DNA of 64,000 nt. It comes from Bacteroidota bacterium. GTDB taxonomy: Bacteria; Bacteroidota; Bacteroidia; 2-12-FULL-35-15. Below, piece by piece: positions 16,569 to 25,562 of the stretch (positions within the stretch are counted from its first letter, which is position 1; every line of letters begins with the position of its first letter). The stretch lies in assembly GCA_016722565.1 (NCBI GenBank), contig JADKIU010000007.1, positions 1-64,000 on the forward strand. The letters run 5' to 3'. The position numbers were made by a program, and so were the translations under genes. The notes below the pieces were generated by a model, which searched no databases, was not told the origin of the DNA, and saw only the letters and a program-made list of their open reading frames with translations.

Positions 16569-18404
16569 ATGAAAAAAATATTAATTCTTTTAATCGCATT
16601 TGCTGTCATATCTGCAAAAGCGCAAACCACAAGTCGTCCAATAGGAACTAATATTGATGAAGTAACCTATTATTCGACACAACTTATGTTTAAAAACTGC
16701 TTTTTACAGAGTTCGTACTGGTTTACCACAGATACTACAATGTTATTTAGTACTTGGAATACAGCTACTAATATTCCTATGCGTCCAGATGGTTACCCTA
16801 CTCACGTACCTTATTTAGATAGTAGCAGCCAGTGGTCGTTAGTGCATACACTCATATTACGAAACATTGGTGGATATTATCCTAGCGGAAACTATTACAT
16901 CTTTTGGGAAGGTACAGGTCGGGTGTCATTAGAATTTGATAGCGGTAATCATACATTTACACTATCGGGGGGCTCCTTTGCAGTAACCGCTCCCAGTCAA
17001 AATGGAATACATGTGATAATTCGTAATTCGCAGTTAAGCGACCCTATTCATAATATTCGTATTGTACATCAAAACGATTTGCCTACTTATCTATCCCAAC
17101 CTTTTAATGATACATTAATGAGTTTTCTTTCCGATTTCTCATGCTTGCGATTTATGTGGCCAATGGAACCTATGAGTGCTGCTCTTGTAAATTGGAATGA
17201 CCGCACGCGTGCAGATAATTTTACGCAAGCGAATACGAGTCGCGGAATTGCATATGAATACATTATTCAAATGGCAAATCTTTTACAAAAAGATGTATGG
17301 ATTTGTGTGCCACACAGAGCAAATGATGCGTTTATTGATTCATTAGCTAATCTTTTTGAAAATACACTTAATCCTAGTCTTAAAGTATATGTTGAATACG
17401 GAAATGAATTATGGAATTCAATTTATTCGCAACAGGAAAATTACATACAACAACAAGGCAACACACTTGGTTACCCAGGCCCACTATGGGAAAAAGGTTG
17501 GCTTTTTGGAGCTAAACGTGCTGTCGATTGTCATCGCATTTTTGAAAATCATTTTGGCATTAACTCTCCTCGTGTTGTTAAAGTGTTAGCAGGTTTTACA
17601 ACAATACCCTGGCTTTCTGGGTTTTTATTAAATGCCTATAACAACACTGCATATAACCCCAGCGGAGTAACAGTTAATGCATTCGCCATTGCGCCCTATT
17701 TTGGTGGTTGGGTAGCTGATGCAATTGGAAATGCTGGTCAAATAGATAGTATTACAGTGCCTCAAATTGTTGATTCCCTCTACAAAAGCATTCGTTATAC
17801 TGAAACATCACCAGATATGAATGGGCAAGTTGCTGCGACATCAGCTTTTGGAATTCCGCTAATTTGTTATGAAGATGGTCAACACCTTGTTTCAAATCTA
17901 TACCAAAACGACACTACTTTAACCAATAAATTAATTGCAACAAATGCTGATCCTCTTATGGAACAAGTGATGTGCGAATATCTTGATTCGGTATACACCA
18001 TCAATCCTGGAAACTTGTTTGTTTATTACTCTAGTATAAATTATCCAAGTCAATACGGCAGTTGGGGTATGAAGGCAAGTTTATATCACACTGATGCTCA
18101 ATCACCGAAATATCGTGCAATTAAAAACTGTGTATTAAGTTACGGTATTCCTACCAATATTCCTGAAACGACAACCAATACTAATATTGTTGTTTTTCCA
18201 AATCCAGCAACAGACTATATACAACTTCAAAGTACTGAACAAATCAAATCTATAGAAATAATGAATGCTATGGGACAAAAAGTATATACTACTGTGACTA
18301 AATCAAATCAAATTGATTGCTCTAAGTTTACAAATGGAATTTATTTCATCGCAATTGAAACAGAAAAGTCAAAATTGATAAAAAAATTCATTATAAATAA
18401 ATAA
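16569..18404 (+). CDS. Secreted glycosidase-like TIM-barrel protein with T9SS sorting domain
   Basis: The 611-aa product has a signal peptide (MKKILILLIAFAVISAKAQ), a large domain (about residues 20-520) and a type A sorting domain (VVFPNPATDYIQLQS, IEIMNAMGQKVYTT, FTNGIYFIAIETEKSKLIKKFIINK). The large domain contains ILQ-type motifs seen in clan GH-A-like proteins: DFSCLRFMWPMEP near 195, WNDRTRADNFTQANTSRGIAYEYIIQMANLLQKDVWICVPHRANDAFI near 215-260, and KVYVEYGNELWNS near 272-284, where Asn-Glu is the arrangement of the acid/base catalyst in GH-A barrels; LICYEDGQHLV near 435 supplies a second possible acid. Proteins of this type are often labelled cellulose-binding or glycoside hydrolase-like. 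Activity is inferred, not shown. Confidence 0.7.
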   Translation: MKKILILLIAFAVISAKAQTTSRPIGTNIDEVTYYSTQLMFKNCFLQSSYWFTTDTTMLFSTWNTATNIPMRPDGYPTHVPYLDSSSQWSLVHTLILRNIGGYYPSGNYYIFWEGTGRVSLEFDSGNHTFTLSGGSFAVTAPSQNGIHVIIRNSQLSDPIHNIRIVHQNDLPTYLSQPFNDTLMSFLSDFSCLRFMWPMEPMSAALVNWNDRTRADNFTQANTSRGIAYEYIIQMANLLQKDVWICVPHRANDAFIDSLANLFENTLNPSLKVYVEYGNELWNSIYSQQENYIQQQGNTLGYPGPLWEKGWLFGAKRAVDCHRIFENHFGINSPRVVKVLAGFTTIPWLSGFLLNAYNNTAYNPSGVTVNAFAIAPYFGGWVADAIGNAGQIDSITVPQIVDSLYKSIRYTETSPDMNGQVAATSAFGIPLICYEDGQHLVSNLYQNDTTLTNKLIATNADPLMEQVMCEYLDSVYTINPGNLFVYYSSINYPSQYGSWGMKASLYHTDAQSPKYRAIKNCVLSYGIPTNIPETTTNTNIVVFPNPATDYIQLQSTEQIKSIEIMNAMGQKVYTTVTKSNQIDCSKFTNGIYFIAIETEKSKLIKKFIINK

Positions 18405-18407
18405 ACG

Positions 18408-19919
18408 ATGTCAAAAATAAAAATGATTTTTCTGCTCCTATTTATAGCAGATACAATGAGTGCTTTAAATAGATATGTGACTGTAAGTGGTTCAGGAAGC
18501 ATGAATGGAACTAGCTGGTCGAATGCATATCCAGGCGCATCCTTACAAAACGCAATTAATTTATCCAATACAGGTGACGAAGTATGGGTTTCAAACGGAA
18601 TTTATTATCCTACAACATCCGTTTCACGAACAGCTTCCTTTAATCTAAAAAACGGAGTGATACTTTATGGAGGATTTGTTGGAACAGAAATTCTTTTATC
18701 ACAAAGAAATTTAGCAACGGCATTTCAAAGTATTTTATCAGGTAATATTGGAACAGCTGCGTATTCTGACAACAGTTATCATATTATTTACAATACTGGA
18801 TTAAACAACACTGCTGTTATTGATGGTTTTGTAATTACAGATGGAAACGCGAATGGTGCTAGCGGGAGCATCGATGAAGGCGGTGCAGGCATTTATAATT
18901 TCGGAGGATTTGGAGGCACCTGCAATCCAACCATACGAAATTGCATTTTTAGAAATCATACAGCAACTTACGGTGCGGCTATTTTTGATCACGGCTCTAA
19001 TGGTGGAAATGCCAGTCCAACCATTTCACATTGCATTTTCGAAAACAATGTTGCAACTGGAGCTGCAGGTGCAATCGACAATTATGGTTATTCGGGAAAT
19101 GCTAGTCCGCAAATTATCAATTGCATCTTTGTAAATAACTCAGCAACACTAACAGGTGGTGCAATTCATTGTTGGGGCGGTGGTGCAGGAAATGCCAGTC
19201 CGTTTATAAACGCTTGTACTTTTTTTAACAATACTGCTAATGTCGGTGGTGGTGCGGTGGTAGCTGACAATCAAAACACGGATGTTGGATTTTCCGGTAA
19301 TGCTTCCATTGTTTTATTGAATTGTATTTTATACGGGAATGCAGCGCCTACTGGCCCCCAATTCTATATTATTGGAACAGCCACTATAAACGCAACATTT
19401 TCAAACATTGATGTAACCGGGCAAACCACTCCACATGTATTATCAGGGGCAGGCACAGGAAATTTAACCAGTGTTCCGTCATTTTTGAATCCATCAGATA
19501 TGGATGGAGCTGACAACATTTATAGAACTTCGGATGACGGTTTAGTTTTATTAAGCTCTTCTTTAAATATAAATAGCGGAAATAACACCAGTGCCCCAGC
19601 AGTTGATTTAAAATTTATACCAAGAATTGTTGCAAGCACAATAGATATTGGAGCATATGAAACCACTATAACTACCTCAGTAGAAAAAGAAAACAAAACA
19701 CTTCTTTTTGAGATTTTTCCTAACCCCACACATTCAAACTGTACACTTAATATTGATGATGCTATACCACATATTTTACAAATTTATGACATGCAAGGTA
19801 CTTTACTAAATGAATTAGAAATTAACCAAAAGCAAATACTAAATCTTGATATTTACCCTAAAGGTGTTTACCTAATAGTAATTGATAAGAAATTTTACAA
19901 CCGTATTATTAAGATATAG
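18408..19919 (+). CDS. Right-handed beta-helix surface protein with T9SS sorting domain
   Basis: The 503-aa product has a signal peptide (MSKIKMIFLLLFIADTMSA), then RYVTVSGSGSMNGTSWSNAY, the usual N-terminal cap of choice-of-anchor-Q/parallel beta-helix proteins. Repeating turns follow (NPTIRNCIFRNHTATYGAAIFD, SPTISHCIFENNVATGAAGAID, SPQIINCIFVNNSATLTGGAIH, SPFINACTFFNNTANVGGGAVV; residues 170-290) and a closing block SALDLKFIP-type (APAVDLKFIPRIVASTIDIGAYE). A type A sorting domain ends the protein (LFEIFPNPTHSNCTLNI, LQIYDMQGTLLNELEIN, YPKGVYLIVIDKKFYNRIIKI). Beta-helices of this kind act as adhesins or polysaccharide lyase scaffolds. No catalytic residues are evident. It is last in the operon, with a three-base gap to the preceding gene. 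Confidence 0.8.
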   Translation: MSKIKMIFLLLFIADTMSALNRYVTVSGSGSMNGTSWSNAYPGASLQNAINLSNTGDEVWVSNGIYYPTTSVSRTASFNLKNGVILYGGFVGTEILLSQRNLATAFQSILSGNIGTAAYSDNSYHIIYNTGLNNTAVIDGFVITDGNANGASGSIDEGGAGIYNFGGFGGTCNPTIRNCIFRNHTATYGAAIFDHGSNGGNASPTISHCIFENNVATGAAGAIDNYGYSGNASPQIINCIFVNNSATLTGGAIHCWGGGAGNASPFINACTFFNNTANVGGGAVVADNQNTDVGFSGNASIVLLNCILYGNAAPTGPQFYIIGTATINATFSNIDVTGQTTPHVLSGAGTGNLTSVPSFLNPSDMDGADNIYRTSDDGLVLLSSSLNINSGNNTSAPAVDLKFIPRIVASTIDIGAYETTITTSVEKENKTLLFEIFPNPTHSNCTLNIDDAIPHILQIYDMQGTLLNELEINQKQILNLDIYPKGVYLIVIDKKFYNRIIKI

Positions 19920-20366
19920 TATTCTAAATAATAAACCGTTTTTACCTACATAAGATAAATAAGTTACATGGTGTATGTAAATTCTGACGATAAATACTTT
20001 CCTTTTGAAGGAAATATACTACTGCTAAGATATAAGGATTAAACGAAATTCGGCAAACTATGTTTCAAATCAAACCGTTGCTAAGCTAAACGTTATTAAA
20101 TATTTTATAATTTATAGTAGATGTCACGGTTCGTCCCGATATCCATCGGGACCAGTAGTTCCTAAGGAAAATTGAAAATCCTTACAGAAATGTAAGGCTT
20201 TTTGTTTTTGTCTTTTCTATAAACGGAGAATGACCTCTTGTTAATAAGATGTTATTGTTGTTATTCCTATTCCAAATTCCAGTACTTTCATCAAAAAGTA
20301 TTTTTCACTGTATCTTTTGGGAATAACCCAAGTTATAGATGTGAGTAAAACAATTAAACTTTTCAT
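19920..20366. other. Intergenic region with a distant copy of the 113-bp repeat
   Basis: Apart from the repeat copy at 20097-20209 this 447-base stretch holds no supportable gene. A weak -7-like TATCTTTT lies about 55 bases before the TonB receptor start. Confidence 0.5.
20097..20209 (+). repeat. Single diverged copy of the tRNA-Val-associated 113-bp repeat
   Basis: The copy includes TAGATGTCACGGTTCGTCCC, the palindrome TCCCGATATCCATCGGGA, CAGTAGTTCC and the CCTTACAGAAATGTAAGG hairpin, in the same order as the array at 12161-12757. It shares the variant 'tagtagatgtcacgg' with one array unit. It marks the right edge of the block 12.75-20.1 kb. Confidence 0.9.
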
Positions 20367-22784
20367 ATGAAAGTAATGCTCTCAAGTTCTTGTAAAATTT
20401 TATTTTCCCTTTTTCTTTGTCTATCAGTTCATTTTACAAGTGCTTCCCAATGCGCTATCAAAGGAACGGTGGTTGATACGCTGCAAGCTGCGCTACCTTT
20501 TACTCCTGTTGGTTTACTCAACAGCAAGGACAGTTCCATTTATAAAGGTGCTGTAAGCGATCAAAATGGGAATTACTGTTTTGAAAATATCCGCAAGGGT
20601 GACTATATTATAAAGATTAGCGCTGTTGGATTTAACACATTCTACACAACAAAAATGGAGTATGATAGTGTGCATCCAATCAACATGCCTGTGCTTAGTT
20701 TGAGTGCCAGCAATACCGGTTTAAAAGAAGTAGAAATCACTGCATTCAAACCTACCATGGAATTCAAAAAAGGGATGATTGTTTTAAACGTAGAAAATAA
20801 CCTCATCGCAAAAGGCAACAGTGTTTTGGATTTGTTAAAACAATTGCCCGGTGTGCAAGTGGATGCGCAAAACAATATTACCGTGAATGGCGTGGGTGGC
20901 GTTCGCTTTTTAATGGATGGTCGACTGCAACAAATGTCTGCTTCACAAATGGCAACAATCTTAAGCGGCATGAGTGCAGAAACAATTGTTTCGATTGAAC
21001 TCATTAAAAATCCACCGGCTAAATACGATGCTGCGGGCACAGGAGGATTGATAAACATTGTTACAAAAAAAGCCAAACTAAAAGGCATTAATGGAAGTAT
21101 CAGTCAATCCTACAGTCAAGGCAAAGAAGGAAGATCCTTTTCTGCACTTACGCTTAATTTTAAAAACAATAAACTGAGTGCATTCACTAATTTGAATTAT
21201 AGCTACCTCCACTTTTATGATCTCAGTCAATTAGACAGAATACTTAATACTACCAGTACTACCAATGTAATTAATGCTGATGGAAACATTTCAAACATCA
21301 TCAATGAATTAAATTTTAACGGTGGAATAGAATATGAGTTTACTCCAAAAACTATTGTGGGTTTGTACTTTAATGATCATTTAACAGATATGAATGCGAT
21401 TCAGGAAGCAACAACAAACGTGCTTGAAGGCAATGCATTTAATTATAATTCATATACCTACCGTTCAGATTACAAACAAAAATATCATTCCCCGAATGTC
21501 AATTTTAACATCCTTCAGAAATTAGATACGCTAGGTTCACAGCTTCAACTTTCCTCTGATTATTTTGATATTAAAGGAGACGAAAACAAGTTTGTGGAAA
21601 ATCGTTTTTATGATGCATCGCATTCCGAAATATTAACACCCAGCAAGTATCTAACGGACACCAAAAGTAAATATGGCATCTTTTCTCAAAAATTGGATTA
21701 TACCAAAAACATGAAAAAAGATTTTACAATTGAAGCCGGTTTGAAAGGAAGTTTTATTGATATTAAAAGTGATGCGAATTATTTATTGTTCAATGCAACT
21801 AGTGACACAACCCTTGAAAATAATTATACATACAAGGAACGTGTGCTGGCAGCGTATACTACTTTATCAAAAACGTATAAAAAAGTGAATGTTAGTTTAG
21901 GAGTAAGAGCAGAACAAACCGATGTGAATGCAATCAATACAACAACAGGTTTTACTTTGCACAGAAGCTATTTGAATTTTTTCCCAAGCTCCACGTTGGA
22001 TTATAAAATAAATGATAAAAATAGTTTTTCAGGATCGTATAGTTATAGAATTGATCGTCCGGGTTTCAACAGAATGAATCCTGCAAGAGTGTATAATGAT
22101 GAATTAAATTACACCGTTGGAAACCCAACCATTCGTCCGCAATATTCACATAACTCGTCTTTAAATTACTCATACAACAATTTTATAACAGCCACTATTG
22201 ACCATTATCGAACGAATGATTTTATGTACTGGTATACTTATACAAAATCGAACTCGCAAATAAATATTGACACTACATTTAATTTTCGTTTGCGTGACGA
22301 CTATAGTTTCAGTCTTTACATTCAGAAACAAATAAAATGGTTTAATTTTCAATTGTATGCGGCCTATCAGTTTCACGATTATAAAGGAACCATCAATGGA
22401 GAGAAAGCGGAGTCGGCCACCTCACAATTTTATGGAAATCTGAATGCAGAGTTTGCGTTGCCGAAAGATTTTAAAATTCAGCTTTCCGGATTTTATGTGA
22501 CACCTTTTATCGATGCCGTTCAATTTTACAGTCCGGTAGGTGCGGTCAATTTAGTAATTAACAAAAGTTTTTTAAAGAACAAGCTGGATGTTTCACTTGG
22601 TTTTTTCGATATCCTTTATTCTGAGAATGGATATATGAGTACGACCTTATCCGATCAATATTTTTATTATGCACAGAAAGCAGATACACGAAGAGTGAGG
22701 TTGAGTTTAAGTTATAAATTCGGGAAAATGCAGATTGAGCAAAAGTTAAGAGGAGAAGGTGCAGATCGCAGGTTCGGGAAATAA
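20367..22784 (+). CDS. TonB-dependent receptor, outer membrane beta-barrel family
   Basis: The 805-aa product has a signal peptide, an N-terminal carboxypeptidase-regulatory-like domain (CAIKGTVVDTLQAALPFTPVGLLNSKDSSIYKGAVSDQNGNYCFENIRKGDYIIKISAVGF, residues 28-90), a plug domain (VLDLLKQLPGVQVDAQNNITVNGVGGVRFLMDGR ... IELIKNPPAKYDAAGTGGLINIVTKK, 152-235) and a C-terminal barrel of the OMP_b-brl_3 type (SYRIDRPGFNRMNPARVYNDELNYTVGNPTIRPQYS near 565). It ends KKFGK-like rather than in a typical aromatic residue, as usual in this subgroup. The substrate is unknown; no SusD partner is adjacent, which argues against a classical Sus pair. It is convergent with the HxlR gene. Confidence 0.85.
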   Translation: MKVMLSSSCKILFSLFLCLSVHFTSASQCAIKGTVVDTLQAALPFTPVGLLNSKDSSIYKGAVSDQNGNYCFENIRKGDYIIKISAVGFNTFYTTKMEYDSVHPINMPVLSLSASNTGLKEVEITAFKPTMEFKKGMIVLNVENNLIAKGNSVLDLLKQLPGVQVDAQNNITVNGVGGVRFLMDGRLQQMSASQMATILSGMSAETIVSIELIKNPPAKYDAAGTGGLINIVTKKAKLKGINGSISQSYSQGKEGRSFSALTLNFKNNKLSAFTNLNYSYLHFYDLSQLDRILNTTSTTNVINADGNISNIINELNFNGGIEYEFTPKTIVGLYFNDHLTDMNAIQEATTNVLEGNAFNYNSYTYRSDYKQKYHSPNVNFNILQKLDTLGSQLQLSSDYFDIKGDENKFVENRFYDASHSEILTPSKYLTDTKSKYGIFSQKLDYTKNMKKDFTIEAGLKGSFIDIKSDANYLLFNATSDTTLENNYTYKERVLAAYTTLSKTYKKVNVSLGVRAEQTDVNAINTTTGFTLHRSYLNFFPSSTLDYKINDKNSFSGSYSYRIDRPGFNRMNPARVYNDELNYTVGNPTIRPQYSHNSSLNYSYNNFITATIDHYRTNDFMYWYTYTKSNSQINIDTTFNFRLRDDYSFSLYIQKQIKWFNFQLYAAYQFHDYKGTINGEKAESATSQFYGNLNAEFALPKDFKIQLSGFYVTPFIDAVQFYSPVGAVNLVINKSFLKNKLDVSLGFFDILYSENGYMSTTLSDQYFYYAQKADTRRVRLSLSYKFGKMQIEQKLRGEGADRRFGK

Positions 22785-22790
22785 TTGACC

Positions 22791-23162
22791 TTACAACTTC
22801 ATTGTTTTCTTTACATGCTTCAAAAATTCTTTGTCGGCTGAAGAGTGTTTCATTCCAAATAAAGCAATGGATTCAAGAACCGGTTTTAAATCCATGCCCT
22901 TTTTAGTCAGCTCATATTTTTTTCGCTTGGCGGATCCTGTGTAGGTAATGAATCCATCTTCGGTGAGTTGTATCAATCGATCGTTGAGGATATTGGTGGA
23001 AATATTTTCTCTGGAGCTTAAAAACTCATTGTAGCTCGTTTTTCCAAGATACATCAGATCTCTGATTATCAGCAACGACCATTTATCGCCTACCACATCC
23101 ATGGTGCAGGAAATTGGGCAATCCGATCGTTTTTCAAGGGTATCTTTTATCCGCTTTTTCAT
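22791..23162 (-). CDS. HxlR family transcriptional regulator
   Basis: The 123-aa product is a winged helix of the HxlR type: CPISCTMDVVGDKWSLLIIRDLMYLGKTSYNEFLSS, then NISTNILNDRLIQLTEDGFITYTGSAKRKKYELTKKGMDLKPVLESIALFG. The Cys pair near residues 15-19 (DCPISCTMD) matches the redox- or electrophile-sensing Cys found at the N-terminus of many HxlR regulators. The gene is divergent from the DinB gene, and a 9-3-9 inverted repeat lies between them, so it likely controls that pair and itself. The inducer is unknown; thiol-reactive compounds are the usual class (known for HypR/YodB relatives). Confidence 0.88.
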   Translation of the reverse strand: MKKRIKDTLEKRSDCPISCTMDVVGDKWSLLIIRDLMYLGKTSYNEFLSSRENISTNILNDRLIQLTEDGFITYTGSAKRKKYELTKKGMDLKPVLESIALFGMKHSSADKEFLKHVKKTMKL

Positions 23163-23197
23163 TTATAAATGTAAAGGTAAAAAAAATAATTTAGACT

Positions 23198-23218
23198 AAA
23201 CTTGCATTTTGCAAGTTT
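23198..23218. promoter_or_regulatory. Likely HxlR operator
   Basis: AAACTTGCA and TGCAAGTTT are perfect inverted 9-base arms around a 3-base spacer, lying between the divergent hxlR-like and dinB-like genes. The repeat covers the candidate -33 box of the dinB promoter. Confidence 0.75.
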
Positions 23219-23233
23219 AATTCTTTACCTTTG
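23202..23233 (+). promoter_or_regulatory. Promoter of the DinB-SRPBCC pair
   Basis: TTG (23202-23204) and TACCTTTG (23226-23233) are 21 bases apart; the -7 box matches the consensus exactly and is 26 bases before the ATG at 23260. A regulator bound to the overlapping palindrome would block the -33 box. Confidence 0.7.
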
Positions 23234-23259
23234 ATTCCGAAAACTTAAAAACAGATAAC

Positions 23260-23745
23260 ATGGAAGTACAAAAGCAATTAGTAGTAAAATCGGTTTTGGA
23301 TGCCTGGAACTCAAGAATCGAGGCCGCAGACAAATTATTTAACGGACTTACAGACGAACAATTAGAACAAGAAATTGCTCCGGGCAGAAATAGAGGGATC
23401 TATTTATTGGGGCATTTAACTGCAGTGCACGATAAAATGTTGCCCCTACTCGACTTTGAAGGACAAGCGTTTCCTCATCTAGACGAACCTTTTTTAATCA
23501 AAGCAGATAAAACGGTTTCATCTATTCCTTCAACAAAAGAATTAAGAGAAAACTGGAAAACCATTAACACAAAGTTGGCGACACACTTTCAGAAATTGAG
23601 TCCGGATGATTGGTTTAAAAGACATACATCTGTATCCGAAGAAGATTTTGCAAAAGAACCACACCGCAACAGAATAAACGTTGTTGTAGGCCGCACCAAC
23701 CATATGCAATATCATATCGGACAAGTTGCACTTTTGAAAAAATAA
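23260..23745 (+). CDS. DinB family protein
   Basis: The 161-aa product has the four-helix-bundle pattern of DinB/YfiT-like proteins: VLDAWNSRIEAADKLFNGLTDEQLEQEIAPGRNRGIYLLGHLTAVHDKMLPLL (residues 14-67) and the closing metal-site block NRINVVVGRTNHMQYHIGQVALLKK. The three metal-ligand histidines are plausible at LGHL, NHMQYH (two). Such proteins are metal-dependent, often thiol-dependent transferases, and are commonly induced by stress. It heads a two-gene unit with an SRPBCC protein, under a promoter overlapping an HxlR-type operator. The substrate is unknown. Confidence 0.85.
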   Translation: MEVQKQLVVKSVLDAWNSRIEAADKLFNGLTDEQLEQEIAPGRNRGIYLLGHLTAVHDKMLPLLDFEGQAFPHLDEPFLIKADKTVSSIPSTKELRENWKTINTKLATHFQKLSPDDWFKRHTSVSEEDFAKEPHRNRINVVVGRTNHMQYHIGQVALLKK

Positions 23746-23788
23746 TACTACAAAAAGTTAAAACTCAATCATTAAAAAAGAGCATTCT

Positions 23789-24229
23789 ATGAACCTAACT
23801 GATTTTACAACAACAATCGTAGTTGAGCAAAGTCCAAAGGACGTTTTTCATGCAATCAATAATCCTGCAGGATGGTGGCAAGGAGAAATAAAAGGCCCTA
23901 CAGCGAATGTCAATGATGAGTTTACGTATGAGATGGCACCCTTCCATTTTTCAAGACAGAAAGTGGTGGAATTAATTCCAAACAAAAAAGTAGTATGGTT
24001 GGTGACGGAGAGTAAGCTTAGTTTTACGAATGATCCAAGCGAATGGACGGGAACAAAAATTTGTTTTGAAATTTCAGAAGTAAACAATAAAACTGAAATC
24101 CATTTGACACATTTGGGTTTGAATTCAAAAGTTGAATGTTATACCGATTGCTCCAACGGTTGGACAGCATTGATTCAAAAAAGTTTGTTGAGCTTTATTA
24201 CAACAGGCAAAGGCCAGAAGGTATTTTAA
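23789..24229 (+). CDS. SRPBCC/AHSA1-like domain protein
   Basis: The 146-aa product has the START-like helix-grip pattern: TTTIVVEQSPKDVFHAINNPAGWWQGEIKGPTANVNDEFTYE (residues 8-48), VVELIPNKKVVWLVTESKLSFTNDPSEWTGTKICFEIS, and the C-terminal helix CSNGWTALIQKSLLSFITTGKG. This is the form of the SRPBCC family related to the AHSA1 domain, which binds small hydrophobic ligands. It lies 43 bases downstream of the DinB gene in the same direction and is followed by a strong terminator, so both are probably one transcript under HxlR control. The ligand is unknown. Confidence 0.83.
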   Translation: MNLTDFTTTIVVEQSPKDVFHAINNPAGWWQGEIKGPTANVNDEFTYEMAPFHFSRQKVVELIPNKKVVWLVTESKLSFTNDPSEWTGTKICFEISEVNNKTEIHLTHLGLNSKVECYTDCSNGWTALIQKSLLSFITTGKGQKVF

Positions 24230-24231
24230 TG

Positions 24232-24263
24232 AAAAAAGCCTTACAGTGATGTAAGGCTTTTTT
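24232..24263 (+). terminator. Terminator of the AAGCCTTACA family
   Basis: AAAAAAGCCTTACA / TGTAAGGCTTTTTT around gtga, starting 2 bases after the stop. The same stem occurs at 12.2-12.7 kb, 20.18 kb and 25.96 kb. Confidence 0.9.
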
Positions 24264-24365
24264 GTTTTAAATAGAAAAACAATTCACTTTTTAATTGAAT
24301 ATTACCAAATTCAACAAACTTTCACATAAAATTTATTAGAAATTTAATATTTAGAGTTTCTTAAA

Positions 24366-25562
24366 CTACTTTGTAAATTTAAATTCTGTCCTTCTATTTA
24401 ATTGATGCTCCTTATCAGAACAATCAACCCCATTCAAGCATCTATTCAAGAGTTGAGCTTCTCCAAATCCCTTAGCTGTTAATCTCTCTTTCCTAATACC
24501 CTTTGAAACAAAATAATCCAAAACTTTTTGTGCCCGTTTTTGAGATAAAACAAAATTACTTTCATCATCACCTTTAGAATCTGTAAAACTATTGATTGTT
24601 AAATAAAGTAAAACATTTTTCGACATTGCAGCAGCAATCTCATCAAGTTTTGAGAATGACTCGGGCTTAATTTCGATAGCACCTTCTTCATAATAAATAT
24701 TCTCTATTAAAATCAATTCTTTGTTTTTTGATGAACTAAAAATATTTACAGCAAGCTTAGTATCTTCCTCTTTTTCTTTAGATAAAGAAATTATTTCAGT
24801 TGGTAATAATTCATAAACAAAAGTCTCACCATTTCTTTTCATTTCCTTAACGACAACTCCATTTGATTTTGCCAAATAAACAGTATTGTCTATTATATTT
24901 GAACCACTAGCAACTTCTATACTGTAATTATTGTATGGATTTAAATTTTGAAATGAAAAATCCCCATACTTATCGGTTGTTGCAGACTGAATTTCGGAAG
25001 TTTTAGCGCTTTTTATTGTTACCGTTTGGTTTATTAGGGGCACCTTAATCTTAGTGCCAGTTAGGAGTTTACCTTCAACTGTAAGGTGTAAAGGCAAAAG
25101 ATTCCCTTTTGCACATTTTTTTGTTTTAGATTTATATAGGGTTATAGAAGGGATATCAATTTGAACACTTTTGTTATCAATTATAGAAGTCCCTTTAATG
25201 CTATCAATTACAATCTTTTCAAGCATTTCAGCATAAACAGTTTCTAACTCTGCCCATGATTTTGAAGTTTTTTCATACAGGTACATTGGTTTTCCTTTAT
25301 AATAAATTGAAATTTTGTAAGAAGACAAATAAATATCTCCTGTTTTTTTCCAGACATCTTTTTCATCTTTAAGTAAAATCAATGTAGATTTTTTAAAAAA
25401 AGCAGTTGATAAAGAATCGCCATCAGTATACTGCTCAGTAATTTTACCTTTTAAATCTGTATTGACAGCAAAAAGTTTAATAGAATTGTCTTGTGAAAAA
25501 AGTTTAGCAGATAAAAAAACAAGTATAAATGTAATATTTATCCATTTGTAGTTAGAGCTCAT
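24366..25562 (-). CDS. OmpA family outer membrane protein with a C-terminal peptidoglycan-binding domain
   Basis: The 398-aa product has a signal peptide (MSSNYKWINITFILVFLSAKLFSQ). The middle part contains a carboxypeptidase-regulatory-like fold (INQTVTIKSAKTSEIQSATTDKYGDFSFQNLNPYNNYSIEVASGSN, about residues 185-230). The C-terminal part is an OmpA-like domain: IYYEEGAIEIKPESFSKLDEIAAAMSKNVLLYLTINSFTDSKGDDESNFVLSQKRAQKVLDYFVSKGIRKERLTAKGFGE (290-370), ending NRRTEFKFTK, where the Asp and Arg that grip diaminopimelate are expected. Such proteins link the outer membrane to peptidoglycan. It stands alone; in Bacteroidota related proteins often belong to gliding or T9SS machinery, but nothing here proves that. 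Confidence 0.82.
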   Translation of the reverse strand: MSSNYKWINITFILVFLSAKLFSQDNSIKLFAVNTDLKGKITEQYTDGDSLSTAFFKKSTLILLKDEKDVWKKTGDIYLSSYKISIYYKGKPMYLYEKTSKSWAELETVYAEMLEKIVIDSIKGTSIIDNKSVQIDIPSITLYKSKTKKCAKGNLLPLHLTVEGKLLTGTKIKVPLINQTVTIKSAKTSEIQSATTDKYGDFSFQNLNPYNNYSIEVASGSNIIDNTVYLAKSNGVVVKEMKRNGETFVYELLPTEIISLSKEKEEDTKLAVNIFSSSKNKELILIENIYYEEGAIEIKPESFSKLDEIAAAMSKNVLLYLTINSFTDSKGDDESNFVLSQKRAQKVLDYFVSKGIRKERLTAKGFGEAQLLNRCLNGVDCSDKEHQLNRRTEFKFTK

